A stretch of 64,000 bases of DNA from Mucilaginibacter pedocola (GTDB lineage Bacteria; Bacteroidota; Bacteroidia; Sphingobacteriales; Sphingobacteriaceae), in NCBI RefSeq assembly GCF_002013915.1, contig NZ_MBTF01000004.1, positions 62,001 through 126,000 on the forward strand, written 5' to 3'. Below are positions 61,514 through 64,000 of this stretch, in pieces; position 1 is the stretch's first letter, and each line of letters starts with the position of its first letter. Position numbers and translations under genes: made by a program. The notes beneath the pieces were generated by a model. The model was not told where the DNA came from. It was given only the letters and a program-made list of their open reading frames with translations, and did not search any database.

Positions 61514-61771
61514 TCATACTATAACTAACTCGATGCACTGCCTAACTGTAAAGTTTTTCGATACTGCTCCGTACGATATGCTCCTGCCGGTGTGGTATTC
61601 ATCGGCAACAAGCTGTAGTTTGTATTCAAGTTCTCTGCACAGTTCGCTCTCATCGTAGCCAATTGAATATAGGGGAGTATCGGATAATAAGTTGTATGCC
61701 CGTATGGCGGGTTTGCCGCCAACGGTTAAAATATCATACTTTATTTGGTTTATAATATAAACAATATCCAT
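61514..61771 (-). CDS. Small protein of unknown function
   Basis: 85 residues, soluble: MDIVYIINQIKYDILTVGGK then ELEYKLQLVADEYHTGRSIS and a hydrophobic end CIELVIV. No family recognised. It lies 39 bp upstream of the NTPase gene on the same strand and could be its partner or inhibitor. The 237-bp AT-rich stretch upstream (61772-62008) contains no gene; no clear -7 box was found. Confidence 0.5.
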   Translation of the reverse strand: MDIVYIINQIKYDILTVGGKPAIRAYNLLSDTPLYSIGYDESELCRELEYKLQLVADEYHTGRSISYGAVSKNFTVRQCIELVIV

Positions 61772-62008
61772 CTTACAACTTTGTAGAATGTTTCCTTGTA
61801 CGTAAATATATAAATTAAGTTTACAGATTTTTAAAATGTATAAAGTAAGAATTGGTTCTAAAGGGTGCGTTTTATATTCGGTTTGGTTGAAAAATTATCT
61901 TAAAGATGAATTATTGTGGTATTTTAATTAAAAATTAACCAATAGTTACAAGTGTAGGGGATTCTTGTATATTCACCTGATTTAAAAATCACGTAGTTCT
62001 ACTTGCCT

Positions 62009-62677
62009 TTAAAAAGGTATTTCGAACAGTCCGAATTTAATGGCAAAAAGCACCAAACCCGCGGTGTTTCTACAGTTAGTTTTCGAAATTAAGTTATTCC
62101 GGTGCCCTTCAACTGTGCGCACACTCAAAAAAAGCTGGTCGGCAATTTCGGCGTTGTTGTATTCTTTGCATATCAGCTCCAGTATCTGGCGTTCGCGTTT
62201 GGTAAGCGATATCTGCAAATGGCTGAGCAGGCTGTTGGAGTTACTTTTGTGGTTGGCACTGTTGCGTATAGCATTTAATGCCTGGTTATTAAAGTAAAAA
62301 CCGGTTTTGTAAACGGTGTTTATGGCCAGCACCAATTCGTCTTTATCGCAGTTTTTGGCCAGGTATGATGCTGCGCCGGCGTTAACCATTTTGGTAATAA
62401 GTGCCTCGTTTACATGTACCGAAAGTACAATTACACGTATATTGGGGTATTGCTCGTGCAGCGCCTTGTTCAATTCAATGCCGTTCATGCCGGGCATATC
62501 CATGTCAATTATCGCTACATCAACACTGTCCTTCAGCGCAGGAAGAGCATCCAGGAACTCGCGTCCGCCGGCGCTGTCATTTAGCAGGTTCAGTTCATCA
62601 ACCGAATTAATGAGCATAGCCAAACTCTGGCGGAAGAGGTTTTGGTCGTCTACAATGGCAACACCTATTTTATTCAT
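62009..62677 (-). CDS. NarL/FixJ-family response regulator
   Basis: 222 residues. Receiver 1-125 with phosphoacceptor D58 (VAIIDMDMPGMNG); LuxR-type helix-turn-helix 155-220 (LTKRERQILELICKEYNNAE, IADQLFLSVRTVEGHRNNL). Partner of the kinase encoded 18 bp upstream. Regulon unknown. Confidence 0.93.
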   Translation of the reverse strand: MNKIGVAIVDDQNLFRQSLAMLINSVDELNLLNDSAGGREFLDALPALKDSVDVAIIDMDMPGMNGIELNKALHEQYPNIRVIVLSVHVNEALITKMVNAGAASYLAKNCDKDELVLAINTVYKTGFYFNNQALNAIRNSANHKSNSNSLLSHLQISLTKRERQILELICKEYNNAEIADQLFLSVRTVEGHRNNLISKTNCRNTAGLVLFAIKFGLFEIPF

Positions 62678-62695
62678 TGTCCTATTTATATGTGG

Positions 62696-63460
62696 TTAAG
62701 CAGCGGGGCATTTTACCTGCAAAGCAAAGCCCTGCCCCGGGCCGCTGGATATATCATAAACAGCATTGATATTGGTTAGGCGGCTTTCGATATTTTGCAT
62801 ACCCATGCCTTTTTTAAACTGTTCGGCACTGCCGCTAAGGCCTTTGCCGTTATCGCTGTAATTGATCTGTATGTTATCCTGCGCCTCGGTAAAATGTATT
62901 TTAGCTTCACTTGCTCCTGAGTGTTTTATAGTATTGTTCAGTAACTCTTCCAGCACACGGTAAAGTGCTGTTGCAACAGGCAGCGGCAACTTCTCCAGCT
63001 TTTCTTCCGCATCGTTTACCACATCAATGGTTAACCGGCCCGATTGATTAATAATGTCGCTATGCTCTAAAACAGCAGCGGCCAACCCGTAGTAGCCCAG
63101 TGTGGCAGGTGATAGGTTGTGCGATATATGCCTTACATCCCTTACTACCTTGTCAATAGTGGCTTTGCTTGAGCGTATAAAATCCAGGTACTGCGGGTCT
63201 TTAACATCGGCAGGCTTAAACATTTCTATAAGCAGGCGCAGGCCCGATAGGGTTGTGCCTACATCATCGTGCAGATCTTGCCCTATACGTTTGCGTTCGG
63301 CTTCCTGCGATTGTATTACCGCGCCCAGCAATTCTTTTTGGTGGGCAATCTCGGCCTGTTGAAACTGCTGGCGTTGCCTTAACAGCCGGTTTTGATTGCG
63401 TATGTTAAATAGGATGAACGATACTACCAGGATGAGCGCTCCGCTCATCCCTAATATCAT
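62696..63460 (-). CDS. NarL-type sensor histidine kinase (HisKA_3)
   Basis: 254 residues from the ATG that overlaps the upstream stop (ATGA); an ATG 11 codons earlier is possible. One membrane span (5-21), a short coiled coil (22-55), then ERKRIGQDLHDDVGTTLSGL with phospho-His 64 and a HATPase_c domain (ELLNNTIKHSG, DNGKGL, KGMGMQNIESRL). It has no sensor domain of its own; the membrane protein encoded just upstream probably supplies it. Confidence 0.92.
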   Translation of the reverse strand: MILGMSGALILVVSFILFNIRNQNRLLRQRQQFQQAEIAHQKELLGAVIQSQEAERKRIGQDLHDDVGTTLSGLRLLIEMFKPADVKDPQYLDFIRSSKATIDKVVRDVRHISHNLSPATLGYYGLAAAVLEHSDIINQSGRLTIDVVNDAEEKLEKLPLPVATALYRVLEELLNNTIKHSGASEAKIHFTEAQDNIQINYSDNGKGLSGSAEQFKKGMGMQNIESRLTNINAVYDISSGPGQGFALQVKCPAA

Positions 63461-64000
63461 TTGGATATAGATATTGCCTGTTGTGCCCTGCATTTGTTAA
63501 ACCCTACTGCAAATAAAATATACTCGATAGCTAAAATAGTAGCGTAAATGTAAATGATGATATCAGACATGATGCCCGCCTCCGTCATTTTGTTGAAAAA
63601 TATGAACATGAATAACGAGCAACTATAATATAATAGAAGCCCGGCCGTTATCCAGTTGCTTGCATGGTCAGCCCAACGGCTATCCAAATCATTGTTATTC
63701 TTGGCAAAAAACAGCATACAGCAGGCTATAAGTATTATGGCATCTACAGAGCGTGCATTGCCATCCAGCTGCATCATGCTTTCCAAGTAAACAGTATTAA
63801 GCACGCAAAAAATAGCGAATGCCGCTATAAGCACATATAGCATATTACGAATTTTTGTGTTGTAAAATTCGGCAAAGAAGGCAATAACAAAAGCAAATTC
63901 AAATGGGGTATAAACGTGGAAAAAACCAGTGGTTTGCTTGTGGAAAACACGAGCTACAATCGTAGAACTGGTATTCATAAAGGCAGAAAAAATAATAAAG
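63457..64000 (-). CDS. Multi-span membrane protein, probable sensor (partial)
   Basis: The frame is open to the right edge of the window, so the gene very likely starts outside it; an internal ATG at 63978 would give 173 residues. Visible spans include IIFSAF...STIVARV, FEFAFVIAFFAEF, MLYVLIAAFAIFCVLNTV, AIILIACCMLFFA, WITAGLLLYYSCSLFMFIFF and IIIYIYATILAIEYILFAVG. The stop overlaps the kinase start by 4 bp, which supports a sensor-kinase-regulator unit. Confidence 0.65.
   Translation of the reverse strand, partial: FIIFSAFMNTSSTIVARVFHKQTTGFFHVYTPFEFAFVIAFFAEFYNTKIRNMLYVLIAAFAIFCVLNTVYLESMMQLDGNARSVDAIILIACCMLFFAKNNNDLDSRWADHASNWITAGLLLYYSCSLFMFIFFNKMTEAGIMSDIIIYIYATILAIEYILFAVGFNKCRAQQAISISK

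Noticed and set aside
1..64000. tRNA or rRNA genes
   Set aside because: No T-loop/acceptor patterns or rRNA-like blocks were seen on either strand by eye.

Overview
The window looks like a chromosomal segment of a Bacteroidota member of the Sphingobacteriaceae (Mucilaginibacter/Pedobacter-like). Supporting signs are TAnnTTTG-type -7 promoter boxes, few Shine-Dalgarno sequences, a fused 2-oxoacid dehydrogenase E1 alpha/beta, a DAHP synthase fused to chorismate mutase, S41 peptidases, LytTR and NarL two-component pairs, and many palindromic intergenic repeats. No rRNA, tRNA, CRISPR array, transposase or prophage was recognised.

Layout. 1-3.5 kb: end of an unknown gene, a membrane-anchored XRE regulator, small membrane proteins and a GT87 glycosyltransferase, flanked by two copies of a double-hairpin repeat. 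3.8-10 kb: citrulline hydrolase CtlX, an arginine deiminase-family enzyme, argS, a YXWGXW-type lipoprotein and 3-hydroxybutyryl-CoA dehydrogenase. 10.2-13.8 kb: three paralogous secreted proteins of unknown function around a Crp/Fnr regulator and a sterol desaturase-type hydroxylase. 13.8-18 kb: bioF-bioD, an LTXXQ-type periplasmic protein, an S24-type repressor divergent from a degenerate GIY-YIG protein, and msrB. 18.2-25 kb: a large peptidase/propeller/barrel protein, a class A penicillin-binding protein and an MRJP-like protein. 25.4-28.5 kb: a five-gene operon (DCC thiol oxidoreductase, TIGR01777 epimerase, SRPBCC protein, two membrane proteins). 28.5-32.7 kb: a LytS/LytTR pair, an S41 peptidase and a DUF4920 protein. 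33-36.1 kb: uronate catabolism operon uxaC-kdgK-KDPG aldolase. 36.3-42.8 kb: VF530 protein, a degenerate DEAD-box ATPase, an aminotransferase, a DUF1573 protein and fused E1. 42.9-45.3 kb: an AT-richer accessory patch with a DUF433/PIN-like pair and unknown membrane proteins. 45.4-50.5 kb: aromatic amino-acid genes pheA, DAHP synthase-chorismate mutase, aroA, aroC. 51-52.4 kb: an MFS transporter and a 57-residue membrane protein. 52.7-58.9 kb: a tellurite/stress (Ter) operon. 58.9-64 kb: a NACHT/STAND-type NTPase and a NarL-type two-component system whose membrane protein runs off the window.

Most notable signals. (1) pheA is preceded by a textbook transcription attenuator: a Phe/Tyr-rich 21-residue leader peptide, a 9-nt antiterminator segment ending at its stop codon, and a 14-bp terminator, under a well-spaced TTG-N19-TACATTTA promoter that contains an operator-like dyad. 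(2) About twenty intergenic loci carry paired inverted repeats, many with arms made of short degenerate tandem units whose sequence differs from locus to locus. One such element lies in frame inside aroA, and others supply the C-terminal tails of AroA and the hydroxybutyryl-CoA dehydrogenase, the first base of the aroC start codon and a possible N-terminal extension of CtlX. (3) The Ter operon has an unrecognised 320-residue protein between TelA and TerC and sits next to a NACHT NTPase.

All calls are read by eye from sequence; no database search was run.
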